Assembly: GCA_963556695.1 (NCBI GenBank)
Contig: CAUWAG010000018.1
Coordinates: 2,852,001 to 2,916,000, forward strand
Length of the DNA: 64,000 nt
From: Anthostomella pinea
Taxonomy: Eukaryota; Ascomycota; Sordariomycetes; Xylariales; Xylariaceae
Direction: 5' to 3'
This document shows, piece by piece, positions 11,929 to 22,778 of the stretch; positions within the stretch are counted from its first letter, which is position 1; the number at the start of each line of letters is the position of its first letter. The translations under genes were made by a program, and so were the position numbers. The notes below the pieces were generated by a model. That model had not been told where the DNA came from, ran no database searches, and saw nothing but the letters and a program-made list of their open reading frames with translations.

Positions 11929-14211
11929 TCAAGCGTACCCTATGATGGTCCTCAAGCCTCCGTTCAGTTCCGATACATAGTTCCCTCCAGCTACCACAGT
12001 GCATTGAGGGCACCCGAAGCACACGCGGCTGAACTTCTTATCAGCTCCAGCCAAGAACACGGTCCATGGCGTGTTGTTTTCCACTTGAACGTAGATGTGA
12101 TGCTTCGGGTCCCGGTCCAGTGGGCTTCGAGGTGTAAATCCGGGTTCCTTGCAGAAAGTCGTGGCCGACATGTTATACATCTTATCCGCGGTGGGGGTTG
12201 ATGGGCTCGTAAATGCGCTCGTAGCCGCTCCCGGGTGGTGGCGGCCGCAATCCGAACATACTTGAAGGGGGTCTCTACCATTGTTCCAGCTCAAATCCAG
12301 CGTCGCGAGAACATTCTGTACCCCAATGTGTCCCAACGTCTCGCCGTCCAGTCGGCCACACAGAGACATATCTGGCCCCTCATCCCCTGATTCGATCGGC
12401 GACCGCTCAATGTTTATGTACAGTGGCTTTTTCTGGAGTCTGGCTTTCAGGGGACCGAGGACGATGGGGCTGTAGTCGCACGCGGCGAGACTTTGTCCCT
12501 GCTCATTTTCCGACATTTGTACCTTTTCTAGGAATCCAGAAGTGAATTTCAATGGACCGTGGAGTGCGATCGTGCTGTGAACTGATCCATTGCGTCGAAC
12601 TGGAAGATTTGCCACAAACTCGTCAACGCAGCGAAGTTGAAGAACCGCAGGGCTCAGAGGCTTTTACAGTGAGAACAGCAGACTGGGCAGCACGGCATTG
12701 CGCCCTTTTCCCCAGCCTGTAACGACAGAGTTTTCAAATTCCTCATCAGCACCGATCCCCACCTTGGTCTTTGCATAGGGTATCTGCATGGCACAATGAA
12801 TGGCGGCTAGGACGGCGACGACGCGGGAAACTTTGCAACCGCCAGCGAGGATGTCAGAAACGGTCTTGCAGAGGGTCTTTAAATGGTCCATGGAGGAGAG
12901 ATCGAGCATCGCCGAATGTTGCACATCCCAAAATTTATCACCGCCTATTTTCCCGAGGACTCCCAAGCAGATGGCTGCTGACACTATTTGGAACCGCTGG
13001 AAGTCTTTCGGAAATTCATTCACCTCACCTCGAGATTTAGTGAATTCAAGAACCTCTTTGAGATATTTTTCGCTCGCAATACTCTCGTAGTACTCAGCAA
13101 GTTCGTGTCCGGTGTCGCCGAAAAACACTGTTGCAAGTCGAACTGCCATAGGGTTTCGTTTGCCCTTCGTATCCGATGGCTGCCATGAGGCGTACGCCTG
13201 GATTTCCTTGCCTTCTCCATCCATGTATGCCCAGGAGAACGACAAGTGGTTCGCGATATGGCCCTGGATCTTCTCGAAGTCTTGTTGGAACAGTTCCGCC
13301 GGATGCTCAGAGCCAGAGGTCAGAGAGTTGTAGAGCATCGCACCGACAGTAGGGTGGCGATAGTGAGTGACGAGGTCGACTACGGTGCTTTGAGACGTTT
13401 CAAACGCCAGGTTATCCGTCGGGGAGGAACCTCCGGTGACCAATACGAGCGTTCTGTGGCCCGAAGTCTGCGACCCATCACCGTCCCATACTCGCACCTG
13501 GTCAATCAAATACCCAATCTCCCGGAGACAGACTGCTAGTCGGGCGACTACCGCGCTTCTTGTATGATAAGTGCCACTTGTACCCGAAACTAGCCAGGTC
13601 AAGAAACCTGCTATGAAGAGGTTTCCCGGTCGATGGCCGTACGTGGAGATCCTTGCTGTGTGCGAGTTCGCTTGGCGGTGGTCAGGCGGCAGTTCGAGAT
13701 AGCTTGATCGAATCGGTCGGAAAGTTGGCGAACGGTTCCATCATTCAGAATGATCAAGTGCTGATCCATCAGGAATGTCCGCAAAGCCTCTCTGGACCCG
13801 GGGTATTTCGATAGGCCCTCCTTCAGCAAGTTGTCTGCGAAATGTACATAAACAGCTTGATGGCAGACTGAGGTGCCATGTTGTGAGCCAGGGCACAGAT
13901 GGTTAAGCCAACCAATTTCGATGCAGTGCTGTCACCAAAGGCATCCTTTGGCGCATATGTGACAGTGCTCAAGCCTTGCTGGTCCAAGATCCGGCATGAA
14001 CCTCTACCCGGCTCGACGGCTTCAAAGACCATCTTGATAGCCTCGTCTGGGATGGTGTGGTGCATATCTTCAGGAGACTCGAGATTCCTAGGACGCCGTC
14101 GATCCAGCCCCATCCGTCGTATGCTGAGGTCACGAGTGCCACTACATCAGCAGGACCGATTTGAATTGTCTGCAGAGCGCCAGAACGAGTTTTGAATACT
14201 AGTGTCGCCAT
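11929..14211 (-). pseudogene. decayed member of a fungal hypothetical-protein family
   Basis: Five open segments on the minus strand line up as one protein of about 750 residues once lesions are allowed. It starts at the ATG at 14211 (MATLVFKTRSGALQTIQIGP). The frame breaks near 14090 (after DGWGWIDGV), near 13860 (around ALAHNMAPQ) and near 13640 (before PGNLFIAGFLTWLVSG). There is also an in-frame TAA at 12664-12666, after LPSLLFSL, beyond which the same frame resumes with LSPAVLQLRCVDEFVANL and runs to TGA at 11929. No gap is large enough for an intron. The architecture matches, from memory, an expanded family of uncharacterised proteins in plant-associated Sordariomycetes: an N-terminal sensor-like segment, one membrane-like helix, and a C-terminal Cys-containing domain. 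No function is known to me. Confidence 0.7.
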
Positions 14212-15640
14212 TTCATCCTCCTCGGAAGAAGGCTCGTGAGTTGATGTTGTCACACTTTGACTGCTGGTGACCCATAAATGACTTTGGTGATGTGTGTGAA
14301 GAAGAAAGGAAACTATGAAGCTAGCTGGGAGACATGATTTGGTATATATAGGGGCTGGCCCCTGACACCATAAGGCTGTCTTCTAGTGCCGTGACAGATG
14401 TCCTGCTGTTCCCGATTGTGGGCGGCATATTGTCTTGAGTCACTCAACTTGAGTAGCGCAAGCCGAGGTGCAATGTTAGGCATTCCCGAGTCTGACAACA
14501 AGGCATACAGAGTGGACAAGGCATGCCCTGATGCTTGGTGTCTTAAAGTTACGCAAGGTGGAAGCTATCTCATTTTGGTATGAACTCGGAAATGCAATTT
14601 CGCAAACGTTCGTCCCTAATCTAAGAGTACACCAATCATGATGACGGTGTGACCACCTTGAACATGCCGTGAAAATTACCGATTGGGCCCACGTGTTTTA
14701 CCAGCGTTGAAGATGGCGTGATGGAAAGTCGCGCAGCCAGTCGCTTACCATAAGCGACAGCGCGGTATCTTTCAGGAAGGTGACAAGGAATCATCGGCAG
14801 ACCGGCGGGCCCTTCGTGTTTACACAGCCTTGGTGGTGCTCATTCACATGCCCCCAGCTGTTGCAGACACCGCTGTCGTGAGGACATCTCAGCAGGGAAT
14901 TGCCCATTACCACAGGAAGGTGAAGTCGTCATGATGCTATGATGGCCTGCGAGAGAGCAGCAATGGGTCATCGAGGCGGCAGCTGGCGCGTGTTTGTGAG
15001 CCCAACAATAACGCCCGAGAGACCAGCTAACACTGCCACCGGAACTGCTTTTCCTCGACTGGAGAGAATTGTTCAAGCCAGGCCTGCCAATACAGGACCT
15101 ACTCAGTCATCGTGATTTTGTGACCCTCCGCATAGTCCCCACCCTCTCCGTCACAACCCCCCAAGATGGGTTTTCTCGCAATGCTGCTAACCTCAGCCCG
15201 CCCTGCCTTCGAGGGTCGTGAAGATATGTGTAAGTAAATATAATAAGATTTGGTGGGAAAACTGTCCCACTGGGGGCTGTCCCAATTCTATGCCGCCGCC
15301 GTTGCCGAGTCAAGAACGCGTCTTGCCATCCTCGGCGATGTCGCTAACATCCCGTCACAGACATCGTCGACTCCGCCTGCGATCTCCGCTCACGGCAGGG
15401 AATCGCAGCAACGGTGGCGGACAGGCTCCATCACCAAGTGATGATACCCGTACACAATCAGGAGCAATTATCCACCTATGAGGGAAGTCAAGGCTTTTCT
15501 GAGCTCTGGTGACGAGAAAGGGTCTTGAATGTCCACAACCGATCTGAGAGTCCATAACTAGGAGCGCGAAGGAATTAACCAAATCTATCCACACAAAACA
15601 ATCGGCCCTACGCTTAGTATAGGAACTCTTAGCTATGGAG
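14212..15640. other. intergenic; no convincing gene
   Basis: Short open frames only. A TATA-like TATATATAG near 14342 lies about 130 bp upstream of the decayed gene's start. The stretch from about 15355 to 15640 may hold further decayed sequence 3' of the NLR gene, but I see no recognisable motif. Confidence 0.4.
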
Positions 15641-15975
15641 CTATCCACAGTTCGTCGTTACTTTAATCCTCGGTGTCTCCTGTTGAAGGAACGAGAAGCT
15701 TAAGGTCTCTTGGGCTGGCGAGTGGACATGAATAGTAGCAAGTCTTCTTGAACAATAGACACACGATAGTCGAATCGGAAAGAAAACCTCCATGAACTCA
15801 TGTGACCTTTTCTCAAAGACCAGAGTAAGTAAGGGTGTCAACCCCTGCCTGTCCTCTAAATCTCGATCCACTCTCTCGGTTTGAAGGAGCGATTCTATCA
15901 CACCGTCATGGCCTTGACCAGATGCCCAAGACAATGCTGTGCGGTCCTGGCAGTCCTTGTCCAAGGCCTCCAGCG
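15641..15975 (-). pseudogene. orphaned 3' part of the NLR ankyrin region
   Basis: On the same strand and in the same codon phase as the NLR gene lies a segment reading ankyrin-like sequence: DCQDRTALSWASGQGHDGVI, then a second partial repeat with DRQGLTPLL. This type of diverged ankyrin repeat normally follows the array in fungal NACHT-ankyrin proteins. Here it is cut off from the gene by the stop codon and the dehydrogenase fragment between 15945 and 16150. It is inferred to be the former C-terminus. Confidence 0.5.
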
Positions 15976-16150
15976 ATGTCTTTGAGGAAACCGGCCGGCT
16001 TGACTTCGTCTTCGCCAATGCCGGCGTGCTATCCACAACCGAGTTCTTTACCGATATGACGGGCAACACCATCGAGCCTATTGACATGTCGCCGGTCGGC
16101 GTAAACCTACAGGGTGTCATACACACCTCACAGCTCGCTTGTCACTATTT
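15945..16150 (+). pseudogene. fragment of a short-chain dehydrogenase/reductase gene, antisense to the NLR
   Basis: The plus strand reads about 60 codons with the core of a classical SDR: GRLDFVFANAGV, where NAG is the SDR structural motif after beta-4, then about 25 residues later VNLQGVIHTSQLACHYF, the alpha-5 region. There is no start, no Rossmann glycine motif upstream and no YxxxK catalytic motif downstream, so only an internal piece is present. It sits exactly between the last ankyrin unit and the orphaned ankyrin sequence of the NLR gene. It is therefore best read as an inserted or recombined scrap. Confidence 0.6.
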
Positions 16151-19100
16151 TAGCCTCAGTTCTCGCTCTTGGTGACCTCCAGATGATGCCGCCTGTAGCG
16201 CCGTCCCGTAATGTCCACCTAGAACGTTGACGTCGGCCCCGTTGCTGAGCAGCAGTTCCATAATCTCCTTGTGACCTCCAGATGATGCTGCCTGTAGCGC
16301 TGTCCCATAATCTCCACCTTGAGTGTTGACGTCGGCCCCGTTGCTGAGCAGCAGTTCCACGATCTCCTTGTGACCTCTAAACGATGCTGCCTGTAGCGCC
16401 GTCCCGTAATATCCACCTAGAACATTGACATCGGCCCCATTACTGAGCAGCAGTTCCACGATCTCCTTGTGACCTCTAGATGATGCCGCCTGTAGCGCCG
16501 TCCCGTAATATCCACCTTGAGCGTTGACGTTGGCCCCGTTGCTGAGCAGCAGTTCCACGATCTCCTTGTGACCTCTAAACGATGCTGCCTGTAGCGCTGT
16601 CCCGTAATATCCACCTTGAGTGTTAACGTCGGCCCCGTTGCTGAGCAGCAGTTCCATAATCTCCTTGTGACCTCCAGATGATGCCGCCTGTAACGCTGTC
16701 CCATAATCTCCACCTTGAGCGTTGATGTCGGCCCCGTTACTGAGCAGCAATTCCACAATCTCCTTGTGACCTCTAGATGATGCCGCCTGTAGCGCCGTCC
16801 CGTAATATCCACCTTGAGCGTTGACGTTGGCCCCGTTGCTGAGCAGCAGTTCCACGATCTCCTTGTGACCTCTAAACGATGCTGCCTGTAGCGCTGTCCC
16901 GTAATATCCACCTTGAGCGTTGACGTTGGCCCCGTTGCTGAGCAGCAGTTCCACGGTTTCCTTGTGGCCTCCAGATGACGCCGCCTGTAACGCTGTCCCA
17001 TAATCTCCACCTTGAGCGTTGATGTCGGCCCCGTTGCTGAGCAGCAGTTCCACGGTTTCCTTGTGGCCTCCAGATGACGCCGCCTGGAGTGCCGTCCCGT
17101 AACGTCCACCTGGAGCGTTAACATCGGCCTTTTGGTTAAGTAGCTCCCCAAGAACTCCTGTCAGCCCTAAGTAGGAAGCGTAATAGATGGATGAGGGTAT
17201 CCGCGAGTAGCTCAACTCGCCATGTGATTCGTCAATATTCCATATATTCACCCAATTACTAAAGGAGTCCTGCGTGTCTTGAAACAGCTGTAGGATTTGC
17301 CTTTCAGTCTTGTCCCTGGAGGTCCCATTTGCGTTATGTTCAGGCCAATAGCGGGCAGCATATTCAGCTAATGGATAACTCTTCTTGATCGAACGAGAAT
17401 CTTGCAGCTCTATTGTCCGAGGCTCGAGCAGCAAGGCCAAGCAGACCGTTACCATGTCAATGTGGGCGACTGGCTTCCGAACATGGAATAGAGCAAGATC
17501 CTGATAGTGGAGGACTCTTTCAGATTCAAGGTATTCCTGTACAGAGAAGTGTGCAATACGGACTGTTGTTTGCATTTCAAGATCCATGCTGGTTTCGATG
17601 AACCCTGGACAGAGAGCTTCAAGATCATGGACGTCTTCAAACCTGCGTGTAATATCGAACCTAGGCTGGTCACCAAGCTCGACCGCAAGCGCATCGATCA
17701 GCTCTAAGTCCGTGAGGGGTCTTATAGCACAGCATAATATGGTTAACATTTGCTGAGCATACTCCCGCAATTCGGGTGCGATATTCCTAAGCATCCGGGC
17801 ATAGGTGTCATCTAGCGATTGTGGCAGGGACTGTAATAGTCGATTGAGAAGATGCTGGTTTGCTGGGCAAGCTGCCAGCGCTTTGAATTGGCATTCTACC
17901 CAGCGGAAACTGAGAGTTTGTTAGTCACCACATATACACGTTGCAGGAGCACTCACACTCCATTTGCTCGTTCTGTTAGTGCTTTTTCGATCCGGTCGGA
18001 GTATTGCTGCCATTTCCGATATCGTCTGTTGTTTTGGAGGTTCTGCGCAACGAAAATGGCTATATCGCGGTCCACTTCGATATTCTTCATCTCAATGGTC
18101 TCTTTCGGCTTTGCTTCCAGCTCTTCCCGTATATCGACTTCATTTCGGCTTGTTACTAGGAGGTGCAGGCCTGATTCTTTCCACCGACGCATGTCTTTGA
18201 TGACCTGAAGTATTACTTCTCGATGCTTGTTCCGCGGGCTTTCGTCTAGCGCATCAACGAGTATGTAAACGTCTTGAAACGCTTTTATCAGCTGATGGAG
18301 GCAGCCCAGGAGCGCTTCGTCAGGCGGACTAGCATGACGGTAGCTCCCATGCAGGCGGGATAGGTCATTGTGGTTATCTAGCTGCATCGACAACTGGAGA
18401 ATAAGGGCCCGGAATAAAGCAGAGGCGTCCTGCTTGCTCTCGTCGTTAAAAGCGAAGAAAAAGAAAGCAATACCAGTTCGCGGATGTGATCTGCGATGTC
18501 GAAAGGCGTACTGAATGGCAGTGGAACACAGTACCGATTTGCCGCACCCGGCAAAGCCTCTTAGCCATAGGAAAGACCGGGCAGTACGAAGCCAGTCGTG
18601 GAAGACATTGCCGTGGACAAGCCAGAGCCCAGTACGCGGATGTTTCTTTTTACAGGCTTCGTTAAAGTTGATGGTGGCGTCGGGAGCCTTGAGCCAACTC
18701 TGGAGCTCAGAAGACAGTTGCGAGGACCTGACGAGCTCTACCAGTGCTTTGATATCGCGCACATCATCCTGAACCCGGTCAATGACCTTGTGCTGCAATA
18801 CTTGTATAGCCAGCTTGAGACGGTCGGTGACTTCGGTAATATCCTCGTCCAGCTTCTCTAACGTGCTCCTGCGGAATGGGTATGCAGCACGGCGGGCTGT
18901 TGCTTTGACGGCGGACTGGATGGTGGTGACTGGAGTCTTCTTGAACTTGTCTGCCTCGCCCTGGAGCTCCTGAATACATTCTTCGCATTCTTGAATCAGC
19001 GATTCAATCTTTCTGATTGATTCTTCTTCGTCAGCTTGGAATCTGCGGTCTTGAATGTGGTTGCGCAAGAGTTCGAGGAGTTCTAAAAGACTTTCCAGTC

Positions 19101-19233
19101 TTTCTGCCGTGTAGGATATGTCGGAGTGTTGCGATTTCACGGCGGTGTAATAATCGAATAATGACTGCGTCACTTGAATGCCAAGGGAGATGATCCCGAC
19201 CGCACTTCCGGCGACCGATAATGGGTCGGCCAT
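16145..19233 (-). CDS. NACHT-ankyrin STAND protein (NLR-like), C-terminally truncated
   Basis: Model complement(join(16145..17909, 17957..19233)), 1013 residues. The 47-bp intron has a GTGAGT donor and a GACTAAC branch point, and the phase is kept. The start chosen is the ATG giving MADPLSVAGSAVGIISLG, the usual beginning of the fungal STAND N-terminal domain. An in-frame TTG further upstream was rejected. Residues 1-100 form a helical, coiled-coil-prone signalling domain. The NACHT core follows with a P-loop (GFAGCGKSVL, about 225-232) and a Walker B segment (ILVDALDE, about 325). A winged-helix-like region comes next, then ten ankyrin units of 33 residues from about 680 to the end. In fungi such proteins act as intracellular receptors in self/non-self recognition and regulated cell death. 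The repeats bind ligand and the N-terminal domain signals. The last unit breaks off in HQERELRLK at a TAG inside the SDR insertion, so this allele may be altered or inactive. Confidence 0.88.
16172..17150 (-). repeat. ten near-identical 99-bp ankyrin-coding tandem repeats
   Basis: Units begin about every 99 bp (16172, 16271, 16370, 16469 and so on to 17063). Each encodes one 33-residue ankyrin motif with the invariant core YGTALQAAS and ELLLSNGA. Units differ at only a few bases. Most protein differences fall at a handful of positions: the residue before YGTA (R, D, Y, H), SG/FR/SR before GHKE, I/T and V/M in EIVE, and D/N, V/I, A/T/V in GADVNAQ. Such homogenised arrays are typical of fungal incompatibility receptors that evolve by unequal crossing-over. 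Confidence 0.92.
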
Positions 19234-19758
19234 GGCTGCGATTGCCGCTTTCGATATAGAAGTATAAGTCGACAAGGCGGTCGGACTTCGTGGGGCAATG
19301 TTCTAGTAGAACGCTAAGATATTCCTCGACTTGAAGTTCTGCCCGAAGAGAGCCTGCCCAGAGTCTGCCTTGCTCGGCTGTGCAAATGAGGGGTTGGCTG
19401 AGCTAGCCCCACTGTGGCGGTGAAAGGTATCAGGCATATTTAACGCAGAGCGGACGGGATGCCAAGTTCTCCTAATCCTATGGTCGTATGTGACAGAATT
19501 TCCTCCTGAGAGGCTCTATATACATAACTGAGAGCATTATCCGTGAAACGATAAGTGCAGTATGAGCGTGACAGCGTTGTTGTTTTCAGGAAAAGGTCTA
19601 TGGACTGTTTGTTGGTGGTAGAATACACTTAGATGCCCTGTGGGTCCCTGTACGACCCGACAGCGTGGCTGATCCCCACATACCGCTTACATATACAGAT
19701 GGGTACTGCTCACAATAACCGTATGCATCAACCGCGCAATCTCACTCACTCACTCATT

Positions 19759-19980
19759 CTACCAATCGACATACGCGTACGACCCATCAGCCTTGCGCAC
19801 GAAATGACACGCGTAGCAGCTCCCACAAACCTCGACGAAGCGCTCCGACGGCGGTAGGTTGGCGAAGTCCATGCCGTTCCGGCGGGCGCCGTTACAGCGG
19901 CCCATCGCGCGGCAAGGGATGTGCGTCGGGGCGCTGAGGTGCTTGCACTCGCGGTAGTAGATGAAGCCTGTGGTGCACAT
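19759..19980 (-). CDS. small cysteine-rich protein of unknown function
   Basis: A single-exon frame of 73 codons begins at the ATG at 19980. An upstream TTG extension is ignored. It reads MCTTGFIYYRECKHLSAP and ends in a pattern VCGSCYACHFVRKADG with a terminal W. Eight cysteines and several histidines suggest a small metal-binding, zinc-ribbon-like fold. There is no signal peptide, so an intracellular protein is likely. Similar short Cys-rich proteins are common in Hypocreales and have no known function. It lies about 0.5 kb upstream of the NLR gene on the same strand. Confidence 0.55.
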   Translation of the reverse strand: MCTTGFIYYRECKHLSAPTHIPCRAMGRCNGARRNGMDFANLPPSERFVEVCGSCYACHFVRKADGSYAYVDW

Positions 19981-20115
19981 GGCTTGGGAGGCTTGCGATG
20001 GTAGTGGTCTTGGTTGTTGTGCGTTGGGATATATGTGAAGGTTTAGGACTGCGCGTGGGGTTCTCTTTGGTGTTGTCGAATTCGGGTGGGCGGGTTGGAA
20101 AGAGGGAATGAGCAA

Positions 20116-20552
20116 TTAGGATATGTGGTTATATATTGTTTCAAGAAGAGCAGGGTGGAATCACGACAGACAGAGTTAAGTCAAGTCATACGTGGGTGAC
20201 ATCAGTGTATGGTCCGTATGTTCAGTAGGTTTACTCTGTTGTCATGAACCAGAAGTTCTCATGGCCGTGACTATCATAGCGACTATCGTGGTGATGATCA
20301 CGGTGACTACGCCCCGTTGATTCACCCCTTCAAGGTAAACACCATCCGATATGCACCTATCCTGTAGGCCATCACGCTGGATGCCCGGAAAGTAGCTCCT
20401 GAAGTACCTAGGAAGCATTACTACGCACCGACACGCCCTCGAATGCGAAGCGTTCTATCAACAGACCAGAATCTAGTGAAGCTGTAAGGGGATCCAGCCA
20501 AGTGGACATGTATATAAAGCTTCGACACCACACTACGTACGTGAATCTGCCC
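20116..20552. other. intergenic; nothing recognised
   Basis: About 440 bp between two small minus-strand frames with no open frame of note. The part next to 20116 is probably the leader of the small Cys-rich gene. Confidence 0.4.
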
Positions 20553-20777
20553 TTAAACGGGTGTATTCACCACGCAAAGCTGGGCCGCGGTGGTGCCGAA
20601 GGATACCTGGCCCCGGGCCTTGACGCATACGAGACGCGGCTCGGCTATAATGTCCGCAATCTGGCTTAATCTACTACGCGTCGACTCATAATAGAAGTCC
20701 ATAATATTCAATATGGCGTGGCCGCTGCTGTTGCCAGCAGCAGCAACGTGGAAATCTACCAGGACGAACGTCGGCAT
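20553..20777 (-). CDS. possible small protein, unrecognised
   Basis: An ATG-initiated frame of 74 codons (MPTFVLVDFHVAAAGNSSGH...) with balanced composition ends at a TAA-type stop. It is isolated in intergenic DNA and no family is recognised. It could be a fragment of a larger lost gene or a chance open frame. Confidence 0.3.
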   Translation of the reverse strand: MPTFVLVDFHVAAAGNSSGHAILNIMDFYYESTRSRLSQIADIIAEPRLVCVKARGQVSFGTTAAQLCVVNTPV

Positions 20778-21000
20778 AAAATGTACTTTTCATCTCAACT
20801 ACGCTAGTATCGACCAGTGACGCAAACATAAATCGACCCCTCGCTAATGCAGTGTCCTTGATTGTTTCATTTGACCCATAAACAAGAGCATAGGTTCATC
20901 AAAGTGGACATGAATGGTGAGTGTAAGTAGTTGTCAGAATTGCGAAATCTCTCTTCTTCGTAAACATCTAGTGACGTGGGTGGAAAGTCGAGAAAATTTT

Positions 21001-21300
21001 ACCAAGGCATTCATTCATTCGCCTGCATTCGCCTGCATTCGCCATGGCTGCCTCAGAAGGTACCTTATAGGGTACGGTTTGCGGAAAAGTCCTACTATTT
21101 ACACGTTGTTCTCACACCCTACCTGCCAGTCAGCTGCAATATAGCCCTACCTGCCAGTCAGCTGCAATACAGCCCTTCATCTCAGCACGCTTGCACTAAC
21201 AACTGTACTAACAATTACACCGACAACTGCACCGACAGCTGCACCGACATCTTCACCGAAAACCTCTATCTTATGGTAAGCCGTGAGCTTTGTGGCTAGC
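21001..21300. repeat. cluster of short direct repeats
   Basis: Three repeat types lie close together. CATTCGCCTG-type units occur near 21015-21050. A 27-bp direct duplication (CCTACCTGCCAGTCAGCTGC plus a few bases) occurs near 21118-21175. A degenerate 12-bp ACCGACAACTGC-like unit is repeated from about 21195 to 21265. The flanking DNA is non-coding. Confidence 0.7.
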
Positions 21301-21773
21301 CCGCTACCGACTGCCTGGGGAGGTAGAGGTAGAAACAATCTGTAAATGTTGAGTTCAGGGGTCAAGATGGGTCAGGAATGGGATGATGATTGGTCTGTGT
21401 CCTGGCTATGGATCCATGGGGGATATTCGCACCTAAATACAGGTGTGAGAGCCCTTTCGTCCCCGGCTGCCTGACGTGACAACGGATCTGCCCCCCTTTC
21501 ACCCCTTTCAGCCCCTTTCAGCCCTTTCACCTGCTGCCGGCTGCAGCCTGCACCTGACAGGCACCACAATTCTCACAGGAAATAAAAAATTCTAACAAGG
21601 TGCAAATAGCAGAACTCTTGCAGAAATGAGGTTGAGGGAGAAGACGAACAGAGTTCAGCCATGAGCCACCAAAAAAAAACATTGTTTATTTGCTCAAGGT
21701 TGTGGCAGAGACTGAATTGATTCCACAACATCGATATCATCTCAATCTGCTGGGTTGGGAACACGAAGTCTAA

Positions 21774-22181
21774 AACTCTTGCAGAAACCCCCTCATTATC
21801 TTCGAAGCTGATGACAAGATCGGGGATCTTATCAATGAAATCTCCGCACACAAAATCTCGAAAATTGTCGAGAACTCAACTCAGGCCACATGGTCCATGG
21901 CGATACCAGCGGATTCCCCAGCCGAGCGTCACATCGTGCATCACAAATCACTTTTGTCCGCCGTCACCGAAACCGACGAACCCGAAGAGTCTCAAGACAA
22001 ACCTGAGCCCGAGCCCGAGCCCCCGTCCAAGTCGCAACCCGAGCACCGCCCCCAGCTTCAATTCAGCACCATGGCTCATAACGAAGCCGCCTTCATCATG
22101 GATGTCAAGCGATCCGAGGGCGTGCATGTTGAGATGTACAGCAAGATCGAGGGATTCCCTGTGGGCGGCTGGGCCAATTAA
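21774..22181 (+). pseudogene. possible gene remnant with Glu/Pro-rich segment
   Basis: One frame is open for about 135 codons without a start at its 5' end. The first ATG with good context is at 21897. It reads a helical, polar sequence (DDKIGDLINEISAHKISKIV), then MAIPADSPAERHIVHHKSLL, a low-complexity EPEPEPPSKSQPE stretch, and a tail ending IEGFPVGGWAN. It may be the last exon of a gene whose upstream part is lost or unrecognised. No family is assigned. Confidence 0.35.
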
Positions 22182-22356
22182 CACATTCGTACGTGAATAA
22201 AGAGAAGCACGCAAGAAAAACCGCGGAGCGGTCTACCCGCCGTGCCAGGGTCTACGAGACAAAGGAAGCAGATTTATCTGCAGTACGGAGCCAGGCCGAA
22301 AGACAGGCGCAACGACGGTAGCAAGCCTAGCAGAGTAAAAAGGAAAGGAAATCTAA

Positions 22357-22680
22357 AAGGGTATCCAAAAGAAAGAAGCAGAAGCAACAAGCCGAGAAGA
22401 GACGGAGAGGAAGAAGGAAGACGGGCGGTCGACCCGACCGCGCTCGCTCTGTTCGCGGAATCGGCGCGAGCCCGAGAGGCGCTACGGCAACCCCGGCAGT
22501 GACAGCGAGCGCCGCAGTCATCGTGTCAGAGGCCACGGCCATGAGGGAGGCGATCGAGACGGCAGTACGGTATCATTCAGAGTTCTATTGGACATCGCTG
22601 CAATCGGGGTCGGTATAATTGGTATCGCGGGTATGGTGTGGATGTACTGGAAGAGTCATCGAGGCAGGCGGCGATGGTAG
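22357..22680 (+). pseudogene. C-terminal remnant: charged segment plus one transmembrane helix
   Basis: Read in one frame, this stretch encodes a Lys/Glu-rich then Arg/Asp-rich sequence of about 80 residues, followed by a clean hydrophobic helix (LLDIAAIGVGIIGIAGMVWM) and a short basic tail ending in TAG. This layout is typical of tail-anchored or single-pass fungal proteins. The frame is closed upstream by a TAA near 22354 and has no ATG. It is either a last exon with an unrecognised acceptor or a relic. Confidence 0.35.
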
Positions 22681-22778
22681 GCAAAGGAATCATGTTCGAT
22701 GCCAATTTGAGTACAACATAGTATGCAATGCAAGCTCTGATCGACCTCATACCGAGCCTTTGGTCCATCACCCATGAA

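Noticed and set aside
16219..17151. additional open frames across the ankyrin repeats
   Set aside because: The 99-bp repeat length is a multiple of three, so any open frame in one unit stays open in all. The alternatives are shadows of the true ankyrin frame.
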